Notes: generated by a model not told the origin, from the sequence alone. A DNA stretch of 64,000 bases from Loktanella sp. 5RATIMAR09 (GCF_001419985.1 NZ_LJAL01000010.1:1-64000); one strand, 5' to 3'. Counted from the first letter of the stretch, positions 44,309 to 54,184 are shown. Numbers and translations are program-made.

Positions 44309-45625
44309 TCAAAGTTCTGATTTCGGACCGACGCCCCCGATAGCGGGTTCACGGCGGCTGCGACATGCCGGACGTGGGCAAATCCGGCACGATAAACCGA
44401 CGCCCTGCGGCTCTGAGCCTGATTCAGGCGGATCCGGCAAAACGAGCATCATGCTTTGCAAAGCGGATGGCACATCGAAAACAACAGGCCCCACAGGTTC
44501 CGCCAAGGCAAAACACAAAAACCGTGTCGCGTTGGGAGCGGGCATTTGCACATCCACCCGGATCGGCTGATGCGGGCGGCTGAGCGCCCCGTAAAGCGGC
44601 CAGAGCGGACAGGCCCCGCCCGTGCGTGGCATGCTGAATCCCGGCACGGATTTAATGAGTATCAGCGCCCCGGATGCATCGCACACCACAAACCCCATCG
44701 GCGGATGCCCCCGTTGGGGCGGAAGCTGTGCCAAACGCCGCATTACCTGCGGCAAGCGCGCGTCAAGGCTTTGCGCGAGGGCGGCGGGATCATAGTTCAG
44801 GGTGCGCGCCGTCTTTTCAAAGGCTGCCAGCGGCAGTGCAGCAGCATCGTCGGCGTAGACCTCAAGGACGCGGAGCAGCACCTTTTCCGCAGGGCCCTGC
44901 AAGCCCGCCTCTTTTGCGATGATCGCCGGATCGGCACCATTCTCGAGTGCCGCCACATGAAAGCCCGACTTTGCCAGATAAGCCTCGACCGCCTCAAAGG
45001 GTGAACCGGAATGTTCCAGCACCGCCTCGGGCGCCTCAAGGTAGGTTATCAGGGCTTCACTGCTGTTGGCCAGTCGCAAGCTGTCACTATGGATGTTTTC
45101 GTGAAACCTGCGTTGCCAGTCGCTGTCGATATCTTCGGGGCCGACCAGAATGGATGCTGTTGACCGGATCGCGGACACGGCCGAGATCACCTCGTGCAGC
45201 GAGCCTGCAAGCTGCGGATCATAAGAGATACGATCCGTCAGGATCCGGCTTTTTTCCTCTAGTGCTGCGATCCTGCGGGCCTGCAGGGCGATCAGTGCCC
45301 CCCACCCCGGGTAGCGCGCGGCAAGCTCTTCGGTGCGCTCAACCTCGACGCGATCACCCATGCTGGCCGCCGCGCTGCGCATCTCGTCCAGCATCTCACG
45401 CTCGGCACCGTCAGCCAGAAGTGCCGTGTCCACTTCGAGCACGCGAGCAAGGTCCGCAAGGAGTTTTCCACCGATTCTGCGCCTATTGTGTTCGATCAAG
45501 TTTAAATAGGATGGGGAAATACCGACTGTTTCTGCAACTGCAGCCTGTCGCAAGCCGCGATCCAACCGCTTTTCACGGATACGGGACCCGACAAGGCTAC
45601 CACTGGACACTCGGAATTCTCCCAT
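44309..45625 (-). CDS. XRE-family regulator with DUF2083 domain (short-chain fatty acyl regulator, PrpR/ScfR-like)
   Basis: The 438-residue protein has an N-terminal HTH (GSRIREKRLDRGLRQAAVAE, ISPSYLNLIEHNRRRIGGKL), a central region related to the IrrE/DUF955 area, and a C-terminal DUF2083 domain ending in a Cys cluster (LSCRICPRPACRSR). Relatives PrpR and RamB bind acyl-CoA and an Fe-S cluster and control propionate, acetate or glyoxylate metabolism. It is divergent from the ABC importer and upstream of the transporter-kinase block, so either may be a target. The ATG at 45625 has no strong ribosome site. Confidence 0.85.
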   Translation of the reverse strand: MGEFRVSSGSLVGSRIREKRLDRGLRQAAVAETVGISPSYLNLIEHNRRRIGGKLLADLARVLEVDTALLADGAEREMLDEMRSAAASMGDRVEVERTEELAARYPGWGALIALQARRIAALEEKSRILTDRISYDPQLAGSLHEVISAVSAIRSTASILVGPEDIDSDWQRRFHENIHSDSLRLANSSEALITYLEAPEAVLEHSGSPFEAVEAYLAKSGFHVAALENGADPAIIAKEAGLQGPAEKVLLRVLEVYADDAAALPLAAFEKTARTLNYDPAALAQSLDARLPQVMRRLAQLPPQRGHPPMGFVVCDASGALILIKSVPGFSMPRTGGACPLWPLYGALSRPHQPIRVDVQMPAPNATRFLCFALAEPVGPVVFDVPSALQSMMLVLPDPPESGSEPQGVGLSCRICPRPACRSRREPAIGGVGPKSEL

Positions 45626-45831
45626 AGGTTTCAGATGCTTTCTGCGCACGCAAGAAAAGTCGTTGACAGAAATTCACAATTAATTGTTCATGAATTTACA
45701 AATAAGTCCAGCCCCAAGAATGCCTTATTGTCGAAACGGGGCATCGTCTCTGACACTACCGCAAGTACTGTAAAGTGCTCGATGGCTGGGAGAAGAGGAT
45801 CAACCAGCTTCAACCTTAAGGGAGGATAATA
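45626..45831. promoter_or_regulatory. Divergent promoter region with AT-rich inverted repeats
   Basis: A TTGACA lies at 45663-45668. Next to it are the perfect palindrome ACAATTAATTGT (45676-45687) and the arms AAATTCA (45670-45676) and TGAATTT (45691-45697). These suggest a bound regulator between the XRE gene and the ABC importer operon. The importer's start is preceded by AAGGGAGGATAATA. Confidence 0.45.
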
Positions 45832-47175
45832 ATGTCCAACAATAATTTCTCGCGTCGTGGCGTGCTGAAAACTGGTATGGTTGCCAGTGCCGGTCTCGCT
45901 CTGCCGCAGTATCTGCGCGCGCAAGAGTCAGGTTTCACCAATGCGCCGGGCGCAAGCGAGGTCATTCTCGGCTTCAACGTGCCACAGACAGGTCCATACG
46001 CAGACGAAGGTGCAGACGAACTGCGCGCCTATGAGCTTGCGGTCGAGCACCTGAACGGTGAAGGCGACGGCGGCATGTTGGGCACGTTCTCGTCCCAAGC
46101 ACTCGAAGGTGCAGGTATTCTGGGCCGTCGCGTCAATTACGTGACAGGTGACACGCAGACCAAGTCTGACGCCGCCCGCGCATCCGCCCGTTCGATGATC
46201 GAAAAAGACGGCGCGATCATGATCACCGGTGGTTCGTCCTCTGGTGTGGCTGTGGCTGTGCAAGCGCTTTGCCAGGAGGCCGGCATCATCTTCATGGCAG
46301 GTCTGACGCACTCCAACGACACGACAGGCAAAGACAAGCGGGCCAACGGTTTCCGCCACTTCTTTAACTCCTACATGTCCGGTGCGGCACTCGCGCCTGT
46401 GTTGCAGGCAGCCTACGGCAGCGACCGGAAAGCCTATCACCTGACAGCGGACTACAACTGGGGTTACACCACAGAAGAAGCCGTGCGCACATCGACAGAA
46501 GCGATGGGTTGGGAAACTGTGAACACGGTCCTGACACCGCTGACACAGACCGACTTCTCGTCCTACATCGCACCTGTTCTGAACTCCGGTGCCGACGTTC
46601 TGGTTCTGAACCACTACGGCGGGAACATGGTGAACTCGCTGACGAACGCTGTTCAGTTCGGTCTGCGTGAAGCACAAGCAAACGGCAAGAACTTTGAAAT
46701 CGTTGTTCCGCTCTACTCACGTCTGATGGCACGTGGTGCGGGTTCTGCGGTTGCAGGTATCTTCGGTTCGACAAACTGGCACTGGTCGCTGCAGGATGCA
46801 GGTTCGCAAGCCTTCGTGCGTTCGTTCGGCACAAAGTACGGCTTCCCGCCATCCCAGGCTGCGCACACATGCTACGTGCAGACCCTGCTCTACGCAGACG
46901 CCGTAACACGCGCCGGTTCGTTCAACCCATGTGCAGTCGACGAGGCCCTTGAGGACTTCGAGTTCGACGGCTTGGGCAACGGCCCGACACTGTACCGTGG
47001 CGAAGACCACCAGTGCTTCAAGGACGTGCTGGTTGTGAAGGGTAAAGAAAACCCAGAAAACGAATTCGACCTTCTCGAGATCGTTGAAATTACACCAGTC
47101 GCTCAGGTCACATACCCTGCCGATCACCCGCAGTTCGCTGGTGGCGCATTGGGTACATGTAACCCAGGCGCATAA
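45832..47175 (+). CDS. ABC importer substrate-binding protein, branched-chain amino acid/amide type, Tat-exported
   Basis: The 447-residue protein has a twin-arginine signal (NNNFSRRGVLKTGMVASAGL, cleavage near LRAQES) and a type I periplasmic fold: NVPQTGPYADEGADELRAYE, DTQTKSDAARASARSMIEKD, ITGGSSSGVAVAVQALCQEA, YHLTADYNWGYTTEEAVRTS. It is LivK/UrtA-like, and the four transporter genes follow. Codon use is strongly biased, as in highly expressed binding proteins. The ligand (amino acid, urea, amide or other) cannot be fixed from sequence. Confidence 0.92.
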   Translation: MSNNNFSRRGVLKTGMVASAGLALPQYLRAQESGFTNAPGASEVILGFNVPQTGPYADEGADELRAYELAVEHLNGEGDGGMLGTFSSQALEGAGILGRRVNYVTGDTQTKSDAARASARSMIEKDGAIMITGGSSSGVAVAVQALCQEAGIIFMAGLTHSNDTTGKDKRANGFRHFFNSYMSGAALAPVLQAAYGSDRKAYHLTADYNWGYTTEEAVRTSTEAMGWETVNTVLTPLTQTDFSSYIAPVLNSGADVLVLNHYGGNMVNSLTNAVQFGLREAQANGKNFEIVVPLYSRLMARGAGSAVAGIFGSTNWHWSLQDAGSQAFVRSFGTKYGFPPSQAAHTCYVQTLLYADAVTRAGSFNPCAVDEALEDFEFDGLGNGPTLYRGEDHQCFKDVLVVKGKENPENEFDLLEIVEITPVAQVTYPADHPQFAGGALGTCNPGA

Positions 47176-47189
47176 GCCATACACATTAT

Positions 47190-47212
47190 CAGGTCACCCT
47201 TTCGGGTGACCT
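47190..47212 (+). terminator. Stem-loop between binding protein and permease genes
   Basis: CAGGTCACCC-TTT-CGGGTGACCTG forms a strong stem of about ten pairs just after the binding-protein stop. No T-run follows. Such intercistronic hairpins usually stabilise or partly terminate the upstream message, raising binding protein over permease levels. Confidence 0.65.
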
Positions 47213-47305
47213 GAACCCATCCGGGTCAATTCACGCCGCATGCGGGCAGTGGAATGGCAAAGAGCACCCGTAGCTCATCCCCACTAACTGATCAGAGGTC
47301 ACACG

Positions 47306-48337
47306 ATGGACCAGTTCATTCTTCAAATTCTCAACGGGTTGGACAAAGGCTCGGCTTATGCGCTGATTGCGCTTGGTTTGACGCTTATCTTCGGCACGCT
47401 TGGTGTCGTCAACTTTGCCCACGGCGCACTCTTTATGCTTGGTGCATTTGTGGCCGTCACCGTGAGCAACCTGCTGACGCTGAGCCATAAGGTGGTGGAC
47501 GAGACGCGGACAGACTTTCTGGGCAACCCCCTGCAAGTGGATGTGCCCTATCTATACGATTTCTTCGGCCAGGCCGCCGGTGACACGATCATTGACTGGG
47601 CTGTGCCCATCTCGATCCTGGTGGCCATTCCGATCATGGTCGCCATCGGTTTCGCCATGGAGCGGGGTCTGATCAAGTACTTCTACAAGCGTCCGCACGC
47701 GGACCAGATCCTTGTGACCTTTGGCCTTGCCATCGTGATCCAAGAGATCGTCAAGTATTTCTACGGTGCCAACCCGATCCCGACCCCTGCACCCGATGCA
47801 TTTGTCGGCAGTTTTGATTTCGGTGTGGTGCTTGGATTTGATCCGAACGCGATCATCTATCCCTACTGGCGTCTCGTCTATTTCTTCTTCTCGGTTGTCG
47901 TGATCGGTGCGGTCTTTGCCTTCTTGCAGTTCACCACATTCGGCATGGTCGTGCGGGCGGGCATGGCCGACCGCGAAACCGTGGGTATCCTCGGGATCGA
48001 CATCGACAAGCGCTTTACGATCATGTTCGGCATTGCGGCGGCTGTCGCGGGGCTTGCGGGTGTGATGTATGCGCCAATCAATTCGCCCAACTACCACATG
48101 GGCATGGACTTTCTTGTGCTGAGCTTTGTGGTGGTCGTTGTCGGCGGCATGGGCTCTTTGCCCGGTGCGGTCGCAGCCGGGTTCATGCTGGGTATTCTGG
48201 AAAGCTTTGCCTCTATGTCGGCGGTCATCGATCTGCTGCCTGGCATCAACCAGATCATTATCTACCTGGTCGCAATTATCATTTTGTTGACACGTCCGCG
48301 CGGCCTGATGGGTCGCAAAGGCGTGATGGAGGAATAA
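47306..48337 (+). CDS. Branched-chain amino acid-type ABC permease 1 (LivH-like)
   Basis: The 343-residue membrane protein begins ILQILNGLDKGSAYALIALG, LTLIFGTLGVVNFAHGALFM, the hallmark LivH start, and has GILGIDIDKRFTIMFGIAAAVAGLAG and FVVVVVGGMGSLPGAVAAGF in the EAA-like and terminal regions. It has an insertion of about 50 residues after the second span (TRTDFLGNPLQVDVPYLYDF) compared with short LivH. It is the second gene of the importer operon, 3 bp from the next. Confidence 0.93.
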   Translation: MDQFILQILNGLDKGSAYALIALGLTLIFGTLGVVNFAHGALFMLGAFVAVTVSNLLTLSHKVVDETRTDFLGNPLQVDVPYLYDFFGQAAGDTIIDWAVPISILVAIPIMVAIGFAMERGLIKYFYKRPHADQILVTFGLAIVIQEIVKYFYGANPIPTPAPDAFVGSFDFGVVLGFDPNAIIYPYWRLVYFFFSVVVIGAVFAFLQFTTFGMVVRAGMADRETVGILGIDIDKRFTIMFGIAAAVAGLAGVMYAPINSPNYHMGMDFLVLSFVVVVVGGMGSLPGAVAAGFMLGILESFASMSAVIDLLPGINQIIIYLVAIIILLTRPRGLMGRKGVMEE

Positions 48338-48340
48338 GCA

Positions 48341-49540
48341 ATGCTTGGTCTCGAAAAGAAAGACTTCCGGCTGCTCCTGATCGTCATCGGTCTGACGGCA
48401 TTCGCCCCATTCCTGCTCAATCCCTTCCCTGAAGGGTCGGACTTGGCACAATTCAACGCAGGCTATCCTGACCTGATGCAACGTTTTGTGATCTTTGGCA
48501 TCTTCGCCATCGGTTTCAATATCCTGTTCGGTCTGACCGGCTACCTCTCCTTCGGTCATGCCGCCTTTTTGGGGGCGGGATCATACGGGGCGGTCTGGAT
48601 GTTCAAACTGCTCAGCATGAACGTGCTGCCGGCGATTGCGATCAGTGTTGTGATTGCGGGTCTGTTCTCGCTGCTGATTGGCTATATCTCGCTCCGGCGC
48701 TCAGGCATCTACTTTTCGATCCTGACGCTGGCCTTTGCGCAAATGTCCTTTGCACTGGCCTATTCGGTGCTGACACCGATCACCGGCGGCGAGACGGGGC
48801 TGCAACTGGCTTTGAGCGATCCGCGGATCTTTGGTGCCGCACAGACAGCAACAGGCAATATTCCTGTCCCTGCGCTCTTCGGGCTCGAGATGCGTTCAAG
48901 CTTTGAATGGAACGTCGGCGCATGGCTGTTCACGTTCAATGCCGGTTACTATCTGGCTGCAGTCTTTATGATCATCGCCTTCTACATCTCGATCCGGATT
49001 TTCCGGTCACCATTCGGCATGATGCTGCGCGCGATCAAATCGAACCAGACCCGGATGAGCTATACTGGTCTGAACGCACGGCCCTATACGCTGGCGGCCT
49101 TTGTGATCTCTGGCATGTATGCGGGTCTGGCCGGTGGTCTGATGGCATCAATGGACCCTCTTGCAGGGGCCGAGCGGATGCAGTGGACCGCATCGGGCGA
49201 GGTCGTTCTGATGACGATCCTTGGTGGTGCTGGTACATTGATCGGTCCGGTCCTTGGCGCGGGTATGATCAAGTACTTTGAAAACATCTTCTCCAAGATT
49301 AACGAAACGATCCTGCATGGGTGGTTTGCTTTCCTGCCGGATGGTCTTGAGGATGTGGTTGTCGCGATGATCTATCCTTTCATCGGCAAAGGCTGGCACC
49401 TGACCCTTGGTATCATGTTCATGCTGGTCGTGATCTTCCTGCCCGGTGGCCTTGTCCAAGGTGGTCAGAAAATCGCAGCACTCTTCAGCCGCAAAAAAGC
49501 CGAAGAGACCAAGCCAAACGCCACTGAACCGGCCGAATAA
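48341..49540 (+). CDS. Branched-chain amino acid-type ABC permease 2 (LivM-like)
   Basis: The 399-residue membrane protein shows the LivM pattern: [75 protein letters not shown], and [20 protein letters not shown]. It pairs with the LivH-like permease to form the channel. The charged C-terminal tail ([15 protein letters not shown]) is not conserved. The ATPase gene follows after 11 bp behind AAGGAGACAGACG. Confidence 0.93.
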   Translation: MLGLEKKDFRLLLIVIGLTAFAPFLLNPFPEGSDLAQFNAGYPDLMQRFVIFGIFAIGFNILFGLTGYLSFGHAAFLGAGSYGAVWMFKLLSMNVLPAIAISVVIAGLFSLLIGYISLRRSGIYFSILTLAFAQMSFALAYSVLTPITGGETGLQLALSDPRIFGAAQTATGNIPVPALFGLEMRSSFEWNVGAWLFTFNAGYYLAAVFMIIAFYISIRIFRSPFGMMLRAIKSNQTRMSYTGLNARPYTLAAFVISGMYAGLAGGLMASMDPLAGAERMQWTASGEVVLMTILGGAGTLIGPVLGAGMIKYFENIFSKINETILHGWFAFLPDGLEDVVVAMIYPFIGKGWHLTLGIMFMLVVIFLPGGLVQGGQKIAALFSRKKAEETKPNATEPAE

Positions 49541-49551
49541 GGAGACAGACG

Positions 49552-50310
49552 ATGGGTTTGTTAGAAGTAAAAGGCATCAACAAGCGGTTTGGTGGTTTGC
49601 AGGCGCTGGGTGACGTGAACCTGAGCATCAAGGAAAACACCACCCACGCGATCATTGGACCAAACGGTGCAGGCAAATCAACCTTGCTGAACGTGCTGGT
49701 GGGCAAACTGATCCCGGATAGCGGATCGGTGATGTTTGACGGTCAATCCGTGCTGGGGCGCGCTCCGCACGAGATTAACCAGATGGGTATCAGCCGTGTA
49801 TTCCAGACGCCGGAAATCTTCAGTGATCTGAGCGTGTTTGAAAACGTCATGATCCCCTGCTTTGCCAAACGTGATGGCGCGTTCCGGATGCATGCGATCG
49901 AAAGCATCTTCGCCGAGAAAGGGATCCAGCAGCAGGCCGAGTCGATCCTTGACGACGTCAACATGTTGGAGAAACGCGATATGCTGGCCTCGAGCCTGTC
50001 ACGCGGTGACAAGCGGCGGCTGGAGATGGCGATGTGTCTGGTGCAAGATCCCAAACTCTTGCTCTTGGACGAACCGACGGCGGGCATGGCACGGGCGGAT
50101 ACGCAGAACACGATCGCTTTGCTGAAAGAAATCCGTGAAAAGCGCGGGATCACAATGGCCATCATCGAGCATGATATGAATGTCGTGTTCTCGCTGGCCG
50201 AGCGGATCACCGTGCTCGCGCAGGGCACACCGCTTGTGGAAGACACCCCTGACAACATCAAAGGGCACCCCAAGGTGCGCGAAGCATATCTGGGCGAGAC
50301 GCAAGTCTAA
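49552..50310 (+). CDS. ABC transporter ATPase 1 (LivG-like)
   Basis: The 252-residue ATPase has Walker A GPNGAGKSTLLNVL, Q-loop VFQTPEIFSDLSVFEN, Walker B LLLLDEPTAGMARAD and H-loop MAIIEHDMNVVFSLAERITV. The signature motif reads LSRGDKRRLEM where LSxGQ is usual, so Arg and Asp replace Gly and Gln; this may be a lineage trait. It energises the importer with the second ATPase. Confidence 0.93.
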   Translation: MGLLEVKGINKRFGGLQALGDVNLSIKENTTHAIIGPNGAGKSTLLNVLVGKLIPDSGSVMFDGQSVLGRAPHEINQMGISRVFQTPEIFSDLSVFENVMIPCFAKRDGAFRMHAIESIFAEKGIQQQAESILDDVNMLEKRDMLASSLSRGDKRRLEMAMCLVQDPKLLLLDEPTAGMARADTQNTIALLKEIREKRGITMAIIEHDMNVVFSLAERITVLAQGTPLVEDTPDNIKGHPKVREAYLGETQV

Positions 50311-50364
50311 TACCAGCGGGTCCTTTCAACAGGACCCGACTAGCCCAACACCGGAGTTACAAAC

Positions 50365-51114
50365 ATGAACGCACCTTTCAACAAACACGCCAATAACGCC
50401 GCCACCCACCCTGCTTTTCTGAGTTTGTGGGAGGTCGAGGCCTACTACGGCGAAAGCTACATTGTACAAAACGTCAGCTTCAACATCCACGAGGGCGAGA
50501 TCCTCGCGCTTTTGGGACGCAACGGCGCTGGCAAGACATCGACGCTGCGGACTATCGCCCGTCTGGATGATCCGGCATTGACCCACGGCGAAATCTGGCT
50601 GGATCACAAACCCCTGCACGAGATGAAATCCCATGAAGCGGCGCAGCACGGCATTTCACTTGTGCCCGAGGACCGGCGCATCATCCCCGGGCTGACGGTG
50701 GAAGAAAATCTGCAACTGGCCCAGATCGCCCCGCCAAAGGGTTGGTCTCTGGAACGGATTTACGAACTGTTCCCGCGTCTGGGTGAGCGCCGCAAGCAAG
50801 AGGGTGTCACCCTGTCCGGCGGCGAGCAACAAATGCTGTCGATCGCCCGTGCGCTGGCCCGTGACATCAAAGTATTGCTTCTGGATGAACCCTACGAGGG
50901 CCTTGCCCCGGTCATCGTGCAGGAAATCGCCAAGACGCTGGGCGTGATCCGTGATCAAGGCATCACCACCGTGATCGTGGAACAGAACGCAGTTGCCGCG
51001 CTGAAACTGGCAGACCGCGCAGTGATCCTCGACATCGGCAAGGTCGTCTTTGACGGCTCGGCCAAAGAGGTTCTTGAAAACACCGCGTTGCGCGAGCAAT
51101 ACCTCGCCATCTGA
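50365..51114 (+). CDS. ABC transporter ATPase 2 (LivF-like)
   Basis: The 249-residue ATPase has Walker A GRNGAGKTSTLRTIA, VPEDRRIIPGLTVEENLQLA, the canonical signature TLSGGEQQMLSIARAL and Walker B VLLLDEPYEGLAPVIVQEIA. The N-terminal 18 residues are a Asn/His-rich extension. It completes the five-gene importer; a hairpin follows the stop. Confidence 0.94.
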   Translation: MNAPFNKHANNAATHPAFLSLWEVEAYYGESYIVQNVSFNIHEGEILALLGRNGAGKTSTLRTIARLDDPALTHGEIWLDHKPLHEMKSHEAAQHGISLVPEDRRIIPGLTVEENLQLAQIAPPKGWSLERIYELFPRLGERRKQEGVTLSGGEQQMLSIARALARDIKVLLLDEPYEGLAPVIVQEIAKTLGVIRDQGITTVIVEQNAVAALKLADRAVILDIGKVVFDGSAKEVLENTALREQYLAI

Positions 51115-51133
51115 TCCCCTGTTAATCTTAAAT

Positions 51134-51155
51134 CGCAGAGATTTTGGTCTCTGCG
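51134..51155 (+). terminator. Stem-loop at the end of the ABC importer operon
   Basis: CGCAGAGA-TTTTGG-TCTCTGCG is a perfect 8-bp stem 20 bp after the LivF-like stop. Only a weak GGTTAAGGTTT follows instead of a T-run, so termination strength is uncertain. Confidence 0.6.
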
Positions 51156-51224
51156 GTTAAGGTTTCATTAATCCGAAAAAGCGATTCTTGAAGTGTCAAC
51201 TTCACGCTTTTCGGAGCCTTGATT

Positions 51225-51557
51225 ATGGAAATACCGCTTTCTTTTTCGGCACCCGCGGCCGCCGCTGCCGTTGGTCCTGTCCTTCCCCGCGCAATCACGA
51301 CCAAGGTGCAGGCCATTGAACCAACAGACCCCAGCGCCACACTGCCTGACAACAAACACTATGTGGCACAGGTGGTAACGGCGCGGTTATCCGGTGCGGA
51401 ATACCCCGATAATCCATCGGAAATAGCCCCACCAGAGCGGACATTGCGGCCCTATGACGTGCCCATGCTCCCGTATGAGACCAAAAGCGGGACCACCGAA
51501 CCAAGCGCAGCAGATGCACCTGCCGCAGCGGATGATCGTGACCAAACGACAGCATAA
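51225..51557 (+). CDS. Hypothetical Pro/Ala-rich small protein
   Basis: A 110-residue protein without signal peptide or spans, starting MEIPLSFSAPAAAAAVGPVL, with a middle block (DNKHYVAQVVTARLSGAEYP) and an acidic Ala-rich tail. The ATG at 51225 follows CGGAGCC. It lies between the importer terminator and accB. The frame has coding-like codon use, but I recognise no domain. Confidence 0.5.
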   Translation: MEIPLSFSAPAAAAAVGPVLPRAITTKVQAIEPTDPSATLPDNKHYVAQVVTARLSGAEYPDNPSEIAPPERTLRPYDVPMLPYETKSGTTEPSAADAPAAADDRDQTTA

Positions 51558-51675
51558 GCGTTTTTCCAGATCGCTGCGCTTTCCACCTTGGTTGGCTTGC
51601 CCTATAAGAACGCTGATGCTTTGTGACGTAACGTCGCGACAGCAAGAATAATATAGGCAACCGGCCGAGGAAAAC

Positions 51676-52170
51676 ATGGGCAACAAAACTTCTCACGATA
51701 GCGACGTCAGCTTTATTGCGGCATTGGCCGAGCTGTTGCGCGAAAATGATCTGACCGAACTGCAAGTCAAACGGGACTACGGCGAAAACGACAGCCTGAA
51801 CGTGCGCGTCAGTCGCCAGACCCAAACGATCGTGCAGGCAAGCGCGCCTGCCGCAGCCGCACCAGCAGCCTTTGCCCCAGCGGCCCCGACTGCGCCAGCT
51901 GCGCCCACAGCTGATATGTCGGACCCTTCCAATCACCCCGGGGCGGTGACATCCCCCATGGTCGGCACAGTCTATATGGCCCCCGAGCCAGGAGCGGCCC
52001 CTTTTGCGACAGTTGGTGCGACAGTCAAAGAAGGCGACACAATCCTGATTATCGAAGCCATGAAAACGATGAACCACATTCCTGCGCCCCGCGCCGGCAC
52101 GATCAAGCGTATTCTGGTCGAAGATGGTGGTCCGGTCGAATTCGGCGCACCTCTTGTAATCATCGAATAA
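51676..52170 (+). CDS. accB: Biotin carboxyl carrier protein of acetyl-CoA carboxylase
   Basis: The 164-residue protein has an N-terminal dimerisation region ([20 protein letters not shown]), an Ala/Pro linker of about 60-80, and a biotinyl domain with [14 protein letters not shown] and the biotin Lys in [14 protein letters not shown]. It carries carboxybiotin between AccC and the carboxyltransferase in fatty-acid synthesis. accC follows after 10 bp. Confidence 0.96.
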   Translation: MGNKTSHDSDVSFIAALAELLRENDLTELQVKRDYGENDSLNVRVSRQTQTIVQASAPAAAAPAAFAPAAPTAPAAPTADMSDPSNHPGAVTSPMVGTVYMAPEPGAAPFATVGATVKEGDTILIIEAMKTMNHIPAPRAGTIKRILVEDGGPVEFGAPLVIIE

Positions 52171-52180
52171 GGGCAGACCC

Positions 52181-53527
52181 ATGTTCGATAAAATTCTTAT
52201 CGCGAACCGGGGCGAAATCGCGTTGCGCGTTGTGCGCGCCTGCCGCGAAATGGGCGTCAAATCTGTCGCAGTGCATTCAACCGCCGATGCAGACGCGATG
52301 CATGTGCGCATGGCGGACGAAGCAATCTGCATCGGTCCCCCATCTTCAGCACAAAGCTATCTGTCGTTTCCCGCGATCATCTCGGCGTGTGAAATCACAG
52401 GCGCACAGGCCATCCACCCCGGTTACGGCTTTCTGTCCGAAAACGCGGCGTTTGTGCAGGCGGTCGAAGACCACGACCTGACGTTTATCGGCCCCACAGC
52501 CGAACACATCCGCGTCATGGGCGATAAAATCACCGCCAAAGACACCATGAAAGCGTTGGGCGTACCCTGCGTGCCCGGTTCAGACGGCGGCGTGCCGACT
52601 TTGGCTGATGCCAAGCGCATTGGCGAGGAAGTCGGCTATCCGGTCATCATCAAAGCCACGGCTGGTGGCGGTGGTCGCGGCATGAAAGTGGCGCAAACCG
52701 CCGCTGATATGGAGCAGGCGTTCCATTCGGCCCGCGCCGAAGGCAAAGCCGCCTTTGGCAATGACGAAGTCTATATCGAGAAATATCTGACCACACCGCG
52801 CCACATCGAAATTCAGGTCTTCGGTGACGGGAAAGGCAACGCAGTCCACCTTGGCGAGCGGGATTGCTCGCTCCAGCGGCGCCACCAAAAGGTCTTTGAA
52901 GAGGCGCCGGGGCCGTGCATCACACCCGAGCTGCGCGCACGGATCGGCAAAGTCTGTGCCGATGCTGTCGCCAAGATCAACTATATCGGCGCGGGCACGA
53001 TCGAGTTCCTGTTTGAGAACGACGAGTTCTATTTCATCGAGATGAACACCCGTTTGCAGGTGGAACATCCTGTGACAGAAGCCATCTTTGGCGTCGATCT
53101 GGTGCGTGAACAACTGCGCGTGGCCTCCGGTCTGCCCATGTCGTTCACGCAGGACGATTTACAGATCAACGGGCATGCCATTGAAGTCCGGATCAACGCG
53201 GAAAAACTGCCGAACTTTTCGCCCTGCCCCGGCAGGATTACGCAATATCACGCGCCAGGCGGGCTTGGCGTACGGATGGATTCCGCGCTCTATGATGGCT
53301 ATCGTATCCCGCCCTATTACGACAGCTTGATCGGTAAGCTGATCGTCCACGGGCGCGACCGCCCAGAGGCACTGGCGCGACTGGAACGCGCATTGGGCGA
53401 ACTGATCGTGGACGGTGTTGACACCACCATCCCGCTATTCCACGCGCTTTTGGCCGAAAAAGCCGTTCAAACCGGTGACTACAACATCCACTGGCTTGAA
53501 CACTGGCTTGAAGACAACCTCCACTAG
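52181..53527 (+). CDS. accC: Biotin carboxylase subunit of acetyl-CoA carboxylase
   Basis: The 448-residue ATP-grasp enzyme shows [33 protein letters not shown], the glycine-rich [31 protein letters not shown], and [14 protein letters not shown]. It carboxylates the biotin of AccB with ATP and bicarbonate. Full length and in the usual accBC order; aat follows after 6 bp. Confidence 0.97.
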   Translation: MFDKILIANRGEIALRVVRACREMGVKSVAVHSTADADAMHVRMADEAICIGPPSSAQSYLSFPAIISACEITGAQAIHPGYGFLSENAAFVQAVEDHDLTFIGPTAEHIRVMGDKITAKDTMKALGVPCVPGSDGGVPTLADAKRIGEEVGYPVIIKATAGGGGRGMKVAQTAADMEQAFHSARAEGKAAFGNDEVYIEKYLTTPRHIEIQVFGDGKGNAVHLGERDCSLQRRHQKVFEEAPGPCITPELRARIGKVCADAVAKINYIGAGTIEFLFENDEFYFIEMNTRLQVEHPVTEAIFGVDLVREQLRVASGLPMSFTQDDLQINGHAIEVRINAEKLPNFSPCPGRITQYHAPGGLGVRMDSALYDGYRIPPYYDSLIGKLIVHGRDRPEALARLERALGELIVDGVDTTIPLFHALLAEKAVQTGDYNIHWLEHWLEDNLH

Positions 53528-53533
53528 CGCGCC

Positions 53534-54184
53534 ATGAAAGATAACGCGCCCACCCTGACCGCCGATCTGCTTTTGCAGGCCTATCAGGTGGGCGTGTTCC
53601 CGATGTCAGAAGGGCGCGACGACCCCGAGGTGTTCTGGGTTGATCCACGCATGCGCGGAGTGTTCCCTTTGGACGGTTTCCGCATTTCCCGCAGTCTGGC
53701 ACGGCGGATGCGGCAAAGCGCGTATACTGTCACTTATGATGCGGCTTTTGCCGATGTTGTGCGCGGATGTGCGGACCGCGACGAGACGTGGATCAACGCC
53801 ACGATCTTTGAGCTATACTGCCAACTGCATGACCACGGATTTGCCCATTCCATCGAGGTTTGGGACAAAGAACGGCTTGTCGGCGGAGTTTACGGTGTGA
53901 CAATCGGCGCGGCGTTCTTTGGCGAAAGCATGTTCAGCCGCGCCACCGATGCATCAAAAATCGCGCTCGCCTATTTGGTAGACCGGCTGCGTCTCTCGGG
54001 GTTTCAGCTTTTCGATACGCAGTTCATTACACCGCATCTGGCCAGTCTCGGGGCCGTTGAAATCCCACGCGCGCACTATCATGCGCTCTTGGCGCAAGCG
54101 CTGTCACACGACGTTTCTTTCGATGTAGAAAGCCCCGTTCCGACAGCTCAGGACGTGATACACCGCAATGCCCAAACGTCATAG
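53534..54184 (+). CDS. aat: Leucyl/phenylalanyl-tRNA-protein transferase
   Basis: The 216-residue protein attaches Leu or Phe to N-terminal Arg/Lys of proteins, marking them for ClpS/ClpAP. Motifs include LLQAYQVGVFPMSEGRDDPE, FWVDPRMRGVFPLDGF, ETWINATIFELYCQLHDHGF, AHSIEVWD and GAAFFGESMFSRATDASKIA. Its last 37 bp overlap the convergent DUF2155 gene. Confidence 0.95.
   Translation: MKDNAPTLTADLLLQAYQVGVFPMSEGRDDPEVFWVDPRMRGVFPLDGFRISRSLARRMRQSAYTVTYDAAFADVVRGCADRDETWINATIFELYCQLHDHGFAHSIEVWDKERLVGGVYGVTIGAAFFGESMFSRATDASKIALAYLVDRLRLSGFQLFDTQFITPHLASLGAVEIPRAHYHALLAQALSHDVSFDVESPVPTAQDVIHRNAQTS

Noticed and set aside
43841-44352. Longer start for the CheY-like regulator at 44352
   Set aside because: The receiver begins directly at the ATG at 44229 with a good ribosome site; the extra segment overlaps the XRE gene.
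47552-48559. 335-codon frame antisense to the LivH/LivM-like genes
   Set aside because: It mirrors hydrophobic codons of the permeases as Asp/His/Gln-rich text; a typical antisense artefact.
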